Assembly: GCF_000143885.2 (NCBI RefSeq)
Contig: NC_018581.1
Span: 3,844,001-3,908,000 of the forward strand
Origin: Gordonia sp. KTR9
GTDB lineage: Bacteria; Actinomycetota; Actinomycetes; Mycobacteriales; Mycobacteriaceae
Direction of reading: 5' to 3'
Length of the DNA stretch: 64,000 nt
Shown here: positions 9,358 to 17,967 of the stretch, in pieces
How positions within the stretch are numbered: the stretch's first letter is position 1
How the letters are laid out: each line of letters opens with the position of its first letter
Position numbers and translations under genes: made by a program
The notes under the pieces: generated by a model
Databases searched by the model: none
Seen by the model: the letters and a program-made list of their open reading frames with translations, nothing else
Told to the model about the DNA's origin: nothing

Positions 9358-9465
9358 ATGATCGTCGTCGACGAATCCGTCCTCACGGGCCACCGCCCCG
9401 TGGGCGCATGCGCTCGGGTGCCGCACCGACCCACGGCGCGGTCGATGTCGATGTGCTGTTGCTGA
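9358..9465 (+). CDS. Short leader ORF ending in three cysteines (candidate cysteine attenuator)
   Basis: A 35-codon ORF (begins MIVVDESVL, ends SMSMCCC then TGA) located 44 bases before the cysteine dioxygenase ATG. It has no visible ribosome site at its ATG, so it may be translated as a leaderless mRNA. Leaderless short ORFs with consecutive Cys codons that sense cysteine supply by ribosome stalling are known in mycobacteria upstream of sulfur-metabolism genes. Here the following genes degrade cysteine, which fits the logic exactly. The Cys codons are TGC TGT TGC at 9454-9462. The product itself probably has no function. The start could also be further downstream. Confidence 0.6.
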   Translation: MIVVDESVLTGHRPVGACARVPHRPTARSMSMCCC

Positions 9466-9509
9466 ACCGATCGGCCACACCACATCCATCGACCTCGCAA
9501 GGATTCGCC

Positions 9510-10166
9510 ATGACCTCCACACTCGCCCGCACCGAATGGGCATCTCCGTCCTCGACGCCGTCCCTCTCCCCCGCCCGCCGTGCGCGGAACTCCTCGTCGC
9601 TCCGTGAGCGTCCGGTGACCGCGGCTCCGCGCGCCCTCAGCCACCTGCCGACGCGGCTACGGCCCGCCGACCTCCTTCGCATCACCGATCAGGGCGTCGC
9701 GGACGTTCTCGACGGCCGGCACGACGCACTCCTTCCGGAGGTGTGGGACGAGCGGCACCGCTGGTCGACACGTCTGCACGCCGACGACGACGTCGACGTG
9801 TGGCTGATCAGCTGGACGCCGGGTGAGGCCACCGAACTCCACGACCACGCCGGCTCGCTCGGCGCGCTGACCGTCCTGTCGGGAAGCTTGCGCGAGTACC
9901 ACTGGACGGGGGACGATCTGGCGGTGCGCATCCTCGACGCCGGCGACCAGGCCGCCTTCCCCCTCGGGTGGGTGCACGACGTCGTGCGAAATCCGGTTGC
10001 GGCCACGCCGGACTCGTCGCCGAACGAGGAGCCCGTTGCCCTGGTGACGCCCACGCTCAGCGTGCACGCGTATTCACCGCCGTTGACCGCGATGTCCTAT
10101 TACGACATCTCCGAGGGCGGACACCTGCGCCGCAACCGGACTGTTCTCACCGACGAACCCGAATGA
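9510..10166 (+). CDS. Cysteine dioxygenase-family thiol dioxygenase
   Basis: A 218-residue cupin of the bacterial cysteine dioxygenase family, which oxidises cysteine (or a related thiol such as 3-mercaptopropionate) to the sulfinic acid using Fe(II) and oxygen. Iron-ligand His residues are in TELHDHAGSLGALTVLSGSL and the third in FPLGWVHDVVRN. The first 50 residues are low-complexity and probably flexible. A modest ribosome site (AAGGA) precedes the ATG. Its stop overlaps the rhodanese start (ATGA), so both proteins are made together, and a Cys-rich leader ORF precedes it. The exact thiol substrate cannot be decided from sequence. Confidence 0.82.
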   Translation: MTSTLARTEWASPSSTPSLSPARRARNSSSLRERPVTAAPRALSHLPTRLRPADLLRITDQGVADVLDGRHDALLPEVWDERHRWSTRLHADDDVDVWLISWTPGEATELHDHAGSLGALTVLSGSLREYHWTGDDLAVRILDAGDQAAFPLGWVHDVVRNPVAATPDSSPNEEPVALVTPTLSVHAYSPPLTAMSYYDISEGGHLRRNRTVLTDEPE

Positions 10167-10546
10167 CCGGGACGCGGCCGACCAAGACCATCGACGACGT
10201 CCTCACCGAGGCACGGGCCCGTCTGGACCGCGTCGACGCCGCGGCTGTTCCCGCCGAACTCGCCGCCGGTGCCGTGCTCGTCGACATCCGGCCTGCTGCC
10301 CAGCGCGCCGAGGAGGGCGAGGCGTCGGGGGCTCTCGTGATCGAACGCAACGTCCTCGAATGGCGTTGCGACCCGCAGAGCGACGCGCGGATCGACCAAG
10401 CCGTCGACCACGACGTCCGCTGGATCATCCTGTGCTCACAGGGATACACCTCCAGCCTCGCCGCGGCGGCGCTGCAGGATCTCGGGCTCCATCGAGCGAC
10501 CGACGTCATCGGCGGGTTCGAGGCCCTCGCACCCGTTCTCGACTGA
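10163..10546 (+). CDS. Single-domain rhodanese (sulfurtransferase)
   Basis: A 127-residue rhodanese domain. The active-site loop is LCSQGYTSSLAA with the persulfide-forming Cys, preceded by LVDIRPAAQRAEEG, the typical start of the fold. Translationally coupled to the thiol dioxygenase, it likely handles sulfane sulfur or sulfite released in cysteine breakdown. Dioxygenase-rhodanese pairs or fusions are common in actinobacteria. The gene ends 12 bases before a tandem repeat that separates it from the convergent cofG gene. Confidence 0.85.
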   Translation: MTGTRPTKTIDDVLTEARARLDRVDAAAVPAELAAGAVLVDIRPAAQRAEEGEASGALVIERNVLEWRCDPQSDARIDQAVDHDVRWIILCSQGYTSSLAAAALQDLGLHRATDVIGGFEALAPVLD

Positions 10547-10558
10547 CCCTTCGAGGCT

Positions 10559-10626
10559 CGCTTCGCTCGCACCTCAGGGAGCAGAACAGTTCCGCTTCGC
10601 TCGCACCTCAGGGAGCAGAACAGTTC
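10559..10626. repeat. Perfect 34-bp tandem duplication between rhodanese and cofG
   Basis: Two identical 34-base units (10559-10592 and 10593-10626), each holding CTTCGCTCGCACCTCAGGGA followed by GCAGAACAGTTC. The second unit ends directly at the stop codon of the convergent cofG gene. The core CCTCAGGGAGCAG recurs several times at 44.5-44.6 kb, so this belongs to a dispersed repeat family of the genome, seemingly placed at gene ends. Confidence 0.8.
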
Positions 10627-11874
10627 TCAGGCGACCGCGGGCCAGGGACGGGGTGCCGGTCGGGTGTCGACGGCGAGCCCGGTCACCGGGTCCGCGAGTG
10701 CGGCGACGTGATGGGTCAGAGCCGGGTCGATCCAGTCGGCACCGTTCAGGACATAGGGCGGCTGCGCGGTGATGCGTTCGGCGAGAACGAAATCGGACTC
10801 CGCGGTGCGTGCGGCCAGGGCGTCGAGGTGGGGCCACGGGCGCTCCGGATTGACATGATCGGGCGTCAACGGCGACACCCCACCCCAGTCGTCGACGCCC
10901 GACGCGATCAGTGCCGCGCATTCGGCGGGCGACACCAGATTCGGCGGCGCCTGGACCCGCATGTGCGGACCGAGGACGATCCGGGCGACCGCGACGGCGG
11001 CGAGGAACTCGGTCATCTCGGCATCGGGGGTCGAGCGCATGGCGGTGTCCGGCTTCGCGCGGAAGTTCTGCACGATCACCTCCTGGATGTGCCCGCCCCG
11101 GGCGTGCACATCGGCGATCGCCAGCAGCGATTCGGCTCGCTCGGTGAGGGATTCGCCGATCCCGACCAGGATGCCGGTGGTGAACGGAACGCGTGCGGCG
11201 CCCGCGTCGCGCAACACCTGCATGCGGACCAGGGGGTCCTTGTCGGGACTTCCGTAGTGCGCCTGGCCTTTCTCGGTGAACAGGCGGCGTGACGTCGTCT
11301 CCAGCATCATGCCCATCGACGGCGCGACCGGCCGCAGCCGGAGCAGTTCCTCGAGGCTCATCACCCCGGGATTGAGGTGCGGCAGCAGTCCCGTCTCCGA
11401 CAGCACCGCGACCGCCGCGGCACGCACATAGTCCAGCGTCGAGGAGTAACCGCGTTCGGCCAGCCATTCGCCGGCCTGCGGCCACCGGTCCTCGGGCCGG
11501 TCACCGAGGGTGAAAAGAGCTTCCTTGCAACCGAGTTCGGCACCTCGTCGCGCAAGGTCGACGACCTGGTCGAGTTCCAGGTAGAGGCCCTCCCCCGCGC
11601 GTGCGAGCTTCCCGGGGACCGTCACGAAGGTGCAGTAATGGCAGCGGTCGCGGCACAGCCGGGTCAGCGGGATGAACACCTTGCGGGAGTAGGTGATCTG
11701 ACGCGGCCTGCCGGCCGCCTCGAGTCCTTCGTCGCGGATCGCCCCGGCGATGGACTGGAGTTCGGCGAGGTCGTCTCCCGAACAGGCCAGGAGCGCCTCG
11801 GCCTCGTCGAGACCGATCGGCGCCCGGTCGCGGGCGGCGGCCAGCGCCGCACGAATGGTGGTCTGGTCGGTCAT
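10627..11874 (-). CDS. cofG: 7,8-didemethyl-8-hydroxy-5-deazariboflavin synthase, CofG subunit (stand-alone)
   Basis: A 415-residue radical SAM protein matching the N-terminal half of the mycobacterial fused FO synthase FbiC. The cluster motif is CRDRCHYC in [20 protein letters not shown], followed by [49 protein letters not shown] and [17 protein letters not shown]. All key CofG features are intact. It ends soon after the AVDTRP-type boundary where FbiC would continue into CofH, so it is a true stand-alone subunit. Its ATG overlaps the stop of the flavin monooxygenase gene (ATGA), making it the last gene of a coupled trio that sits where fbiC is found in related genomes. Confidence 0.88.
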   Translation of the reverse strand: MTDQTTIRAALAAARDRAPIGLDEAEALLACSGDDLAELQSIAGAIRDEGLEAAGRPRQITYSRKVFIPLTRLCRDRCHYCTFVTVPGKLARAGEGLYLELDQVVDLARRGAELGCKEALFTLGDRPEDRWPQAGEWLAERGYSSTLDYVRAAAVAVLSETGLLPHLNPGVMSLEELLRLRPVAPSMGMMLETTSRRLFTEKGQAHYGSPDKDPLVRMQVLRDAGAARVPFTTGILVGIGESLTERAESLLAIADVHARGGHIQEVIVQNFRAKPDTAMRSTPDAEMTEFLAAVAVARIVLGPHMRVQAPPNLVSPAECAALIASGVDDWGGVSPLTPDHVNPERPWPHLDALAARTAESDFVLAERITAQPPYVLNGADWIDPALTHHVAALADPVTGLAVDTRPAPRPWPAVA

Positions 11875-13436
11875 TCCTCCCCCTCCTCGGGTGTTCCGGT
11901 GCGGATGTCGCCGGGATCTGGTTCATACGGCTGGGGGTCGAAGGTGCCGTTGCGTTCCCGGAACGAGGCCGCGGTGCCCGGCCAGAGCAGGGTCAGGCGA
12001 CCACTGTCGGGGTCGACATACCAACTGTCACAACCGGTCAGCCACACCGTCGACTCGCTGCGCGCGTCGATCTCGCGCGTGTACGCGTCCTCCGCCGCAG
12101 GCGAGACCGCCAGGGTCGCGACTTCGTTGTCGGCCATGTACTCCAACGCACCCACGACGTAGTCGAGTTGCGTCTCGATCATGTAGATCGCCGAGTTGTG
12201 TCCGAGTGCGGCGTTCGGCCCGTCGAGGACGAACATGTTGGGAAATCCGCTGACGACGGTCGAGGCGTAGGAGGTCATACCCGCGGACCAGTGCTCCGAC
12301 AACCGCCGGCCGGCCCGTCCCGTGATGCGCGACGCCGCGGGAGGCCGCGCGGACTCGAAACCGGTTGCCATCACCAGCACGTCGAGGTCGTAGGTGTGAC
12401 CGCTGTGCGCAGTGGCCTTGGACTCGGTGACCGACGCCAGTGCGCTCGGCTCGAACACCACGTTGGACCGCTGCAGCGCCGGGTAGAAGTCGTCGCTGAG
12501 AAGTATTCGCTTGCAACCGATCTCGTAGTCCGGGGTCAGCTGCTCACGGAGGTCGGCGTCGGCCACCTGCCCGTGCAGGTGGTCACGGGCCCGCGCCCGG
12601 ATCTCGTCGATGTCGGGATGCAGCCCGAGCCGCTGCCGGAATGCCACGTCGGCCTCGGCGAGGAGTCGGTCGCGCACTTCGGAGGCGACGACGGGATCGA
12701 GCATCGCGGCGCGCTCGTCGTCGGTGTAGCTCCGGTCCGCCCGAGGCACGACATACGGTGCGGTGCGGCAGAAGACGACGAGCTCCTCGGCGACGTCGGC
12801 GAGGTGCGGGACCAGCTGGACCGCCGACGCGCCGGTCCCGACGACCCCGACCCGCTTCCCCGCCACGGCGACCTCGTCGTGCCAGCCGGCCGTGTGGACG
12901 ACCTGCCCCGGGAAGGTGTCGAGTCCGTCGATGTCGGGGATGCGCGCCTCCGACAGCCGCCCCACGGCCAGGACCAGCGTGCGCGCACAGAACGTGGCGG
13001 ACCTTCCGTCCGGCGCTGCCGCGGTGATCACCCAGTGCGCGGCCCGCTCAACCCAGACAGCTTCGCGCAGTTCACGATTGAGTTCGATGTGATCGGCCAG
13101 CCGTTCGTCGACGACGATCTGCTCGAGGTAGCCGCGGATCTCGGCACCGCGCGGGAACCGCGTCGACCAGTCCGCGGGTGGCCGGAACGAGAACGAGTAC
13201 AGATGTGCCGGGATGTCGCAGGCGATACCGGGATAGGTGTTGTCGCGCCACGTGCCCCCCACTCCGTCGGCCCGTTCGAGCACGACGAACGATTCCCGCC
13301 CGCGACGCGCGAGTTGCGTTGCCATCCCGAGGCCGGCGAAGCCCGCGCCGATGATGACGACATCGACGTCGTCCATGGTCAGCGGGGGCTGCCGCGTTGC
13401 GGTCGACGACCCGACCGCGGAGGGTGTCCCACTCAC
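11871..13436 (-). CDS. Flavin-containing (Baeyer-Villiger type) monooxygenase inserted in the fbiC locus
   Basis: About 521 residues (501 if the ATG at 13376 is used). The FAD site is [20 protein letters not shown] with [25 protein letters not shown]; the Baeyer-Villiger-like fingerprint is [14 protein letters not shown], and the NADPH site is [20 protein letters not shown]-terminal [10 protein letters not shown] and [24 protein letters not shown] are family typical. The GTG at 13436 overlaps the stop of the CofH-like gene and the stop overlaps cofG, so it is coupled on both sides. The fingerprint ends HTAGWH rather than the usual HTxxWP. Its natural substrate is unknown; its position suggests a link to deazaflavin metabolism or a recent insertion. 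Confidence 0.82.
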   Translation of the reverse strand: MSGTPSAVGSSTATRQPPLTMDDVDVVIIGAGFAGLGMATQLARRGRESFVVLERADGVGGTWRDNTYPGIACDIPAHLYSFSFRPPADWSTRFPRGAEIRGYLEQIVVDERLADHIELNRELREAVWVERAAHWVITAAAPDGRSATFCARTLVLAVGRLSEARIPDIDGLDTFPGQVVHTAGWHDEVAVAGKRVGVVGTGASAVQLVPHLADVAEELVVFCRTAPYVVPRADRSYTDDERAAMLDPVVASEVRDRLLAEADVAFRQRLGLHPDIDEIRARARDHLHGQVADADLREQLTPDYEIGCKRILLSDDFYPALQRSNVVFEPSALASVTESKATAHSGHTYDLDVLVMATGFESARPPAASRITGRAGRRLSEHWSAGMTSYASTVVSGFPNMFVLDGPNAALGHNSAIYMIETQLDYVVGALEYMADNEVATLAVSPAAEDAYTREIDARSESTVWLTGCDSWYVDPDSGRLTLLWPGTAASFRERNGTFDPQPYEPDPGDIRTGTPEEGEE

Positions 13437-14572
13437 GCGGACACCTGGGGCAGCGGGAGTTGCCGATCGGATCCGGGCTCCTCGTAGCGGGTGGTGCGCT
13501 GACGCGGTGTGCGTCCGGCGCGCGCCGCGATGTCGACGACGGCGGCGGCGTCGAGCACGCGACCCGCTTCCGGGCCGGCGGCCGGCATCAGCGCGCCGTC
13601 GAGCAGCAGACCACCCAGATCGTCCGCCCCGCCGCGCAACACCAGATCGACGGTGGCGGCCGGGAGTTTCGTCCAGGCCACCTGGAGATGGTCGAGGAGG
13701 CCCGCGGACATGAGCCGGGCGACGGCATGCAACGCGCGGGTCTCCCGTTCCGACGCCGTCCGCGAGGCGGAGCCGGCGAGGTGGGGAGGAACGTTCTCGG
13801 GCAGCAGCGGCATCAGGATCAGCTCGCTGAAACCGCCCGTGCGACGCTGTATCTCGAGAAGCAGGCGCAGATGTGCGATCTGGTGCGCGGGCGTCTCCAC
13901 GTGTCCGTAGAGCATCGTCGCGGTGGAGAAGAGGCCCACGCGATGGGCTGTCTCGATGACGTCGACCCAGCTGCCGACCGGTGGGGCCGAGCCGGAGGGT
14001 GACAGCGTCGCCCGGACGGTGTCGTCGAGGATCTGGGCGGCGGTCCCCGGCACCGATCCCAGGCCCGCCGACCGCAACCGCTCGAGATGTTCGGCGACGG
14101 ACACCCCGGCACGCTCGGCGCCGTCGACGATCTCCGGGGCCCGGTAGGCGTGCAGGTGCAACCCGTCGGCGGTACCGGTGATCTCCTCGACGAGCCGGAC
14201 GTACCCGTCGGCCGGCAACTCGGCGGGCAGTGGACCCTGCATGCAGATCTCGGTCGCGCCGAGCCCGACCGCCTCGGCCACCAGCTCGTCCAACCCCGGG
14301 TCGTCGGGCCCGAGACGACTGACGACGCCGGTGTCGAAGTTGCGGTTGACCACGAAGGTCAGCGCATCCGGGTCGGTGACGTGACGGCGCACGGAGTCGG
14401 CGAGATCGCACAGTTCGTCGAGGTGCGCGCCGCAAGCGCCGAGCAGCGCGACCCAGCCGTCATCGTCGAGGGCGTCGGCCCCGAGTGTCGGGTCGTCACG
14501 AACACGGCTCAATGCGGCCGTGACGCGCTCGTTCGGGGCCAGGATGTCTTCGGCCCACGCGCGCAGAAGCAT
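13433..14572 (-). CDS. CofH-like protein lacking the radical SAM cysteine motif
   Basis: A 379-residue protein clearly related to the CofH half of FbiC: VVNRN, GATEICMQG, LGSVPGTAAQILDD, ATMLYGHVETPAHQIAHLR, GADDLGG and the C-terminal GRTPRQRTTRY all match. However, between VVNRN and GATEICMQG there are only about 26 residues (FDTGVVSRLGPDDPGLDE and on) where CofH has about 43 including the CxxxCxxC cluster motif. The deletion is in frame and no Cys remains there, so it should not be a radical SAM enzyme. ATG at 14572 was chosen because a TAGAGT -10 lies seven bases before it. It heads the coupled CofH-like/monooxygenase/cofG operon. Possible pseudoenzyme or partner protein. Confidence 0.83.
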   Translation of the reverse strand: MLLRAWAEDILAPNERVTAALSRVRDDPTLGADALDDDGWVALLGACGAHLDELCDLADSVRRHVTDPDALTFVVNRNFDTGVVSRLGPDDPGLDELVAEAVGLGATEICMQGPLPAELPADGYVRLVEEITGTADGLHLHAYRAPEIVDGAERAGVSVAEHLERLRSAGLGSVPGTAAQILDDTVRATLSPSGSAPPVGSWVDVIETAHRVGLFSTATMLYGHVETPAHQIAHLRLLLEIQRRTGGFSELILMPLLPENVPPHLAGSASRTASERETRALHAVARLMSAGLLDHLQVAWTKLPAATVDLVLRGGADDLGGLLLDGALMPAAGPEAGRVLDAAAVVDIAARAGRTPRQRTTRYEEPGSDRQLPLPQVSA

Positions 14573-14579
14573 GTCTCTC

Positions 14580-14585
14580 ACTCTA
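14580..14585 (-). promoter_or_regulatory. Leaderless -10 element of the cofH-like operon
   Basis: On the minus strand TAGAGT (TANNNT type) ends seven bases before the ATG at 14572, which predicts a leaderless transcript for the CofH-like/monooxygenase/cofG operon. An overlapping GTG (14581) is therefore less likely as start. Confidence 0.45.
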
Positions 14586-14632
14586 ACGCCGCCCGCCGCA
14601 GTGCAGCGCAGAGCGCCCCCGCGCAGGTGCGG

Positions 14633-15040
14633 TCAGTCGGGCTCGGGCAGCCGACCGGTCCAGGCCAGCGCGGCGCACGGCCCGACCCCGAGGACGAGGA
14701 GCAGCAATGTCTGCACCAGGTAGCCGCCGCTGATCGAGAGCACGACATCACCGCCCGGACCGGGGAGCCCGCCGGCGATTACGACCACGAGTCCCCACGC
14801 GGCGAGTGGGCCGTACCGCCACGGGGTGGCGGTGAAGGCGGCCGCGAGCCAGAGCAGGACCGCGTTGACCACACCGGCGACGAGGGCGGCGACCGGCAGA
14901 GCGACGCCACCGAAACGCTGATAGGTGAACGCGACGCCGAGGAGTCCGATGGCGAACCCGTCGACGATCAGGAATCCGAGGAGGACCCGGTCGAGGACGG
15001 ACCCCGGCGCGGGGCGAGTGGAACGTGTCATCGGCTTCAT
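14633..15040 (-). CDS. Small four-helix membrane protein (Rv1171-like)
   Basis: A 135-residue protein with four predicted transmembrane helices (about residues 18-40, 45-70, 75-97, 103-125) and short polar ends. It lies 12 bases downstream of mshB in the same direction, as the uncharacterised Rv1171 does after Rv1170. No catalytic motif is visible and the function is unknown. An internal ATG at 15031 is an alternative start. Confidence 0.72.
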   Translation of the reverse strand: MKPMTRSTRPAPGSVLDRVLLGFLIVDGFAIGLLGVAFTYQRFGGVALPVAALVAGVVNAVLLWLAAAFTATPWRYGPLAAWGLVVVIAGGLPGPGGDVVLSISGGYLVQTLLLLVLGVGPCAALAWTGRLPEPD

Positions 15041-15052
15041 CGATCCCGGGTC

Positions 15053-15952
15053 TCAGTCGATCCCGGCGAACAGGTCCGACTCACGTGCGCCCGGGTCGTC
15101 CGGGGCATCGAGCGACTCGTGGCGTTCCGGTTCGGTGAGGATGTAGTGCTCCGCGCTCGCGATCGGCTGCAGGATGTTGTTCGACAGCGCGTATTCGGTA
15201 CCCGACGCGGCGACGGTCACCTGGGTGGCATGGGCGGCCAGGGCGGCAACCTTGCGGTCGAGGTACGCACTGATGTCGATCTCGGTGGTGATGTCGGCAT
15301 CGGGGTAGCTCGGCAACTCCCCCGCACGGGGCATCCGCCAGTCGTCGGGCACCGTGACGGCCCGGGCCAGACCGGACTCGAGGGCGCTGCGTTCGGTCAC
15401 CGACTCATAGACCTTCACGGGGCCCCGGCCCAATTCGCGGGCGCGGGCGACCGCGGCCGCGGTGACCTCGTGCACGAGCTTGTGGTCGGGATGTCCGTAC
15501 GTCCCCGAGGCGTCGTAGCTGACGACCACCTGGGGTGCGAACTCGGTGAGCACATCGACCAGTGCGCGGACCGGTTCGTCGAACGGTGCCCGCACGAGTG
15601 CGCGCGGGTGGTTCGCGGACGGCGCGCCGGCCATTCCGGAATCCCGCCAGCGTCCGGCGCCGCCGAGGAATCGCGGCCGCAGCGGGGCCCGGCCGTCGGG
15701 AGTGAGCTCGGCCAGGGCCCGTGTCAGTTCGAGGACCCGGAAACCACCGAGTTGGTCGGCACCTCCGTCGGCGACCAGTTGGGCCCACTCGTCACCGATC
15801 ACCTCGCCCTCCTCGCCCAGCGTGAAGGTCAGGACCCGCACGTCGACGCCCTCCGCGAGATACCGGGCGATGGTGCCGCCGGTCATGATCGTCTCGTCGT
15901 CGGGATGCGCGTGGACGAGCAGCAATCGGCGACCGTCCGAGGTACCGGTCAC
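15053..15952 (-). CDS. mshB: GlcNAc-Ins deacetylase of mycothiol biosynthesis
   Basis: A 299-residue LmbE/PIG-L zinc deacetylase that removes acetate from 1-D-myo-inositol 2-acetamido-2-deoxy-alpha-D-glucopyranoside, the second dedicated step of mycothiol synthesis. Zinc-binding AHPDDE is near residue 15 and the third ligand His is in SYDASGTYGHPDHKLVH; GRWRDSGM and NHPRAL are MshB-specific. The GTG start overlaps the lpqW stop (GTGA). Gene order typA-lpqW-mshB is the same as in mycobacteria. The longer reading frame upstream overlaps lpqW in another frame and was ignored. Confidence 0.92.
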   Translation of the reverse strand: MTGTSDGRRLLLVHAHPDDETIMTGGTIARYLAEGVDVRVLTFTLGEEGEVIGDEWAQLVADGGADQLGGFRVLELTRALAELTPDGRAPLRPRFLGGAGRWRDSGMAGAPSANHPRALVRAPFDEPVRALVDVLTEFAPQVVVSYDASGTYGHPDHKLVHEVTAAAVARARELGRGPVKVYESVTERSALESGLARAVTVPDDWRMPRAGELPSYPDADITTEIDISAYLDRKVAALAAHATQVTVAASGTEYALSNNILQPIASAEHYILTEPERHESLDAPDDPGARESDLFAGID

Positions 15953-17904
15953 GACAGCTCCCAGTCCACCGCGGTCCCGAAGATCGAGACCTGGATGGGT
16001 CCGGTGAGCGGGACGTCGCGCACGGCGGACGTGGTTCCGACGACCATCGAGTCCTGGTACAGCGGCAGATAGACGGCCTGGGCGGCCAGCAGCGGTTCGG
16101 CCTCGTTCAGCGTCGGCACCGGGTCGTCCTCGGAGAGCGCGGTCCGTGCGAGCTCGATCAGACGGGGGTCGCACAGTCCGGAGATGTTGCTGGCGTAGCT
16201 GTCCCCGGGATCGCCGCCGCTCGGCGCGATGCTGGTGGGGGTCGGCGGCGTCGCGGGCGACGGTTCGGTGCCGGGTTTGGGCTGGTTGCAGTCGACCTGC
16301 GAGGCGAGCGATGCCGCCGGCGGCACGCCGAGCCCCGACCACCCGACCACCAGGTCGACGCGCTTGTTGGTGAGGGCCGAACCGTACAGCTCACTGTTGG
16401 GGAGTGTGACGACCTGCGCGCGCACCCCCGCGCCGCGGAGCTGGTCGACGATGCTCGACGCGGCCGACGTGGTCCGTGGATCGCCGGCGACCGCGCCGAC
16501 ACGCACGATGAGGTCCTGACCGTCTCGCTGGAACGCCAGGATGCCCTCGGGCAGCTCCGGCACCTCGGCCAGCCCTTCGATCGGGGCCTCGCCCGAACCC
16601 GGGACCGGGGATGAACCGGACGGGGACGGGGAGGGGGACGAGGACTGCGACTCGGACGACGGCGACTCGGACGACGGCGCGGGCACCGGGGACGCGGAAC
16701 CGACCGGTTCCGGCGCGGCGCGACGATAACCGGCGCCGGCCAGCAATGCGTCGATCTCGGCCGGTCCGGCACGCGGTCGGTCCACCGGCGAATAACCGGG
16801 GTCCGACGGCGCGAAGACCGTGTTGGCGTACGGCTCGACGACCCAGTCCCCGGCACCGGCGAAGGTCGTCAGCCGCGGGTCTATCAGCCCGAGGATCGCG
16901 CGCCGGACCTCGACCGAGCTCATCGCGTCGGTCCGGGCGTTCACGCTGACGCCCAGCGATCGCGCTGTCAGGCTGCGCGCGGTCTCCAGACCGGGCAGGG
17001 CGGTCAGTTCGGCGTCGGTGGCCGGCGAGGCACCCAGGGCCACGACGGCCGAATCGCCGGAGCGCACGGAGTCGAGCATCTGGGCCTCGGTGCCCGCGCG
17101 ACGCAGCACGATCTGATCCAGCCGCGGCGGTGTCACCCAGTAGCGATCGTTGCGGGCGAGCCGGACCTCGTCCCGGGTCTTGTCGATGCCCACGATCGCG
17201 TAGGGACCGGCCGACACCGGCTTGCCGGTGTCCATCCCGGTCTGGAAACCCGCGGGCGCACCCTTCAGCACGTGGCTCGGCAGCAGCCCGGTGAAGAGCT
17301 CTCGCCAGGCCGGATACGGCCGCTCGAACCGCACCTCGACGACCTTGCCGCCCTCGCTGGACTGCACCGAATCGATGAGTCGGTAACCGGCCGGAGCCAC
17401 GACATTGGGTTGCCGGGACATCTGCTGCCACAAGAAGTTGAAGTCGTCACCGGTCACCGGGAGGCCGTCGGACCATTGGGCGTCGGTGTGGATGCGGTAG
17501 GTGACCGTGAACGGCGCGCGCGACGTCACCTCCGCGGAGGTCACGAACGAACGCTGGAGCTCCCACACCGTCCCGCGCGGTGTCTGGACCGGGGCGAAGG
17601 CACTGGGCAGCGTCATCGCCGCGACCGCCGTGGTCACCGGGTTCTGGTCCGCGGCGATGTGCGGATTGAACCCCGAGCCGACCGAGTCGGTGGCGATGTA
17701 GATCGTCTTCTCCACCGGGTACTCGGTCGGGGTGGGCGGTGGCCCCGTGTCGCGGACCGGGGGCGGCGGATCGGACATGCACGCCGTCAGCACGACGAGC
17801 AGCGCGACACCGCACGAGAGCACACCGAGGATCCGGCCACGGACCCGGTTCGCGGCCTCGCGGCCAGGACGTGGTCTCGCGCGATTCACCTCGGATACCC
17901 CCAT
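15949..17904 (-). CDS. lpqW: LpqW-type lipoprotein with extracellular solute-binding fold
   Basis: About 651 residues, an SBP family 5 (oligopeptide-binding-like) protein with a lipobox LLVVLTAC at about residues 36-43, so it is secreted and lipidated at the outer face of the membrane. The body shows FNPHIAADQNPV, WSDGLPVTGDDF and YPVVDR-type landmarks and a Ser/Pro-rich low-complexity loop near residues 425-460. In mycobacteria LpqW controls the flux between phosphatidylinositol mannosides and lipoarabinomannan rather than importing peptides. The ATG at 17904 is used; a GTG at 17946 would add 14 residues before the signal. It is coupled to mshB. Confidence 0.88.
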   Translation of the reverse strand: MGVSEVNRARPRPGREAANRVRGRILGVLSCGVALLVVLTACMSDPPPPVRDTGPPPTPTEYPVEKTIYIATDSVGSGFNPHIAADQNPVTTAVAAMTLPSAFAPVQTPRGTVWELQRSFVTSAEVTSRAPFTVTYRIHTDAQWSDGLPVTGDDFNFLWQQMSRQPNVVAPAGYRLIDSVQSSEGGKVVEVRFERPYPAWRELFTGLLPSHVLKGAPAGFQTGMDTGKPVSAGPYAIVGIDKTRDEVRLARNDRYWVTPPRLDQIVLRRAGTEAQMLDSVRSGDSAVVALGASPATDAELTALPGLETARSLTARSLGVSVNARTDAMSSVEVRRAILGLIDPRLTTFAGAGDWVVEPYANTVFAPSDPGYSPVDRPRAGPAEIDALLAGAGYRRAAPEPVGSASPVPAPSSESPSSESQSSSPSPSPSGSSPVPGSGEAPIEGLAEVPELPEGILAFQRDGQDLIVRVGAVAGDPRTTSAASSIVDQLRGAGVRAQVVTLPNSELYGSALTNKRVDLVVGWSGLGVPPAASLASQVDCNQPKPGTEPSPATPPTPTSIAPSGGDPGDSYASNISGLCDPRLIELARTALSEDDPVPTLNEAEPLLAAQAVYLPLYQDSMVVGTTSAVRDVPLTGPIQVSIFGTAVDWELS

Positions 17905-17967
17905 GACAAAGAAGCTGCTCGGTCCGTCAAGACGTGTCGAGGCCACCGCCCCGATCGCCGGCCGCGG

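Noticed and set aside
13437..14435. Long N-terminal extension of the flavin monooxygenase frame
   Set aside because: It runs out of frame through the CofH-like gene; the FAD-binding motif starts right after 13376.
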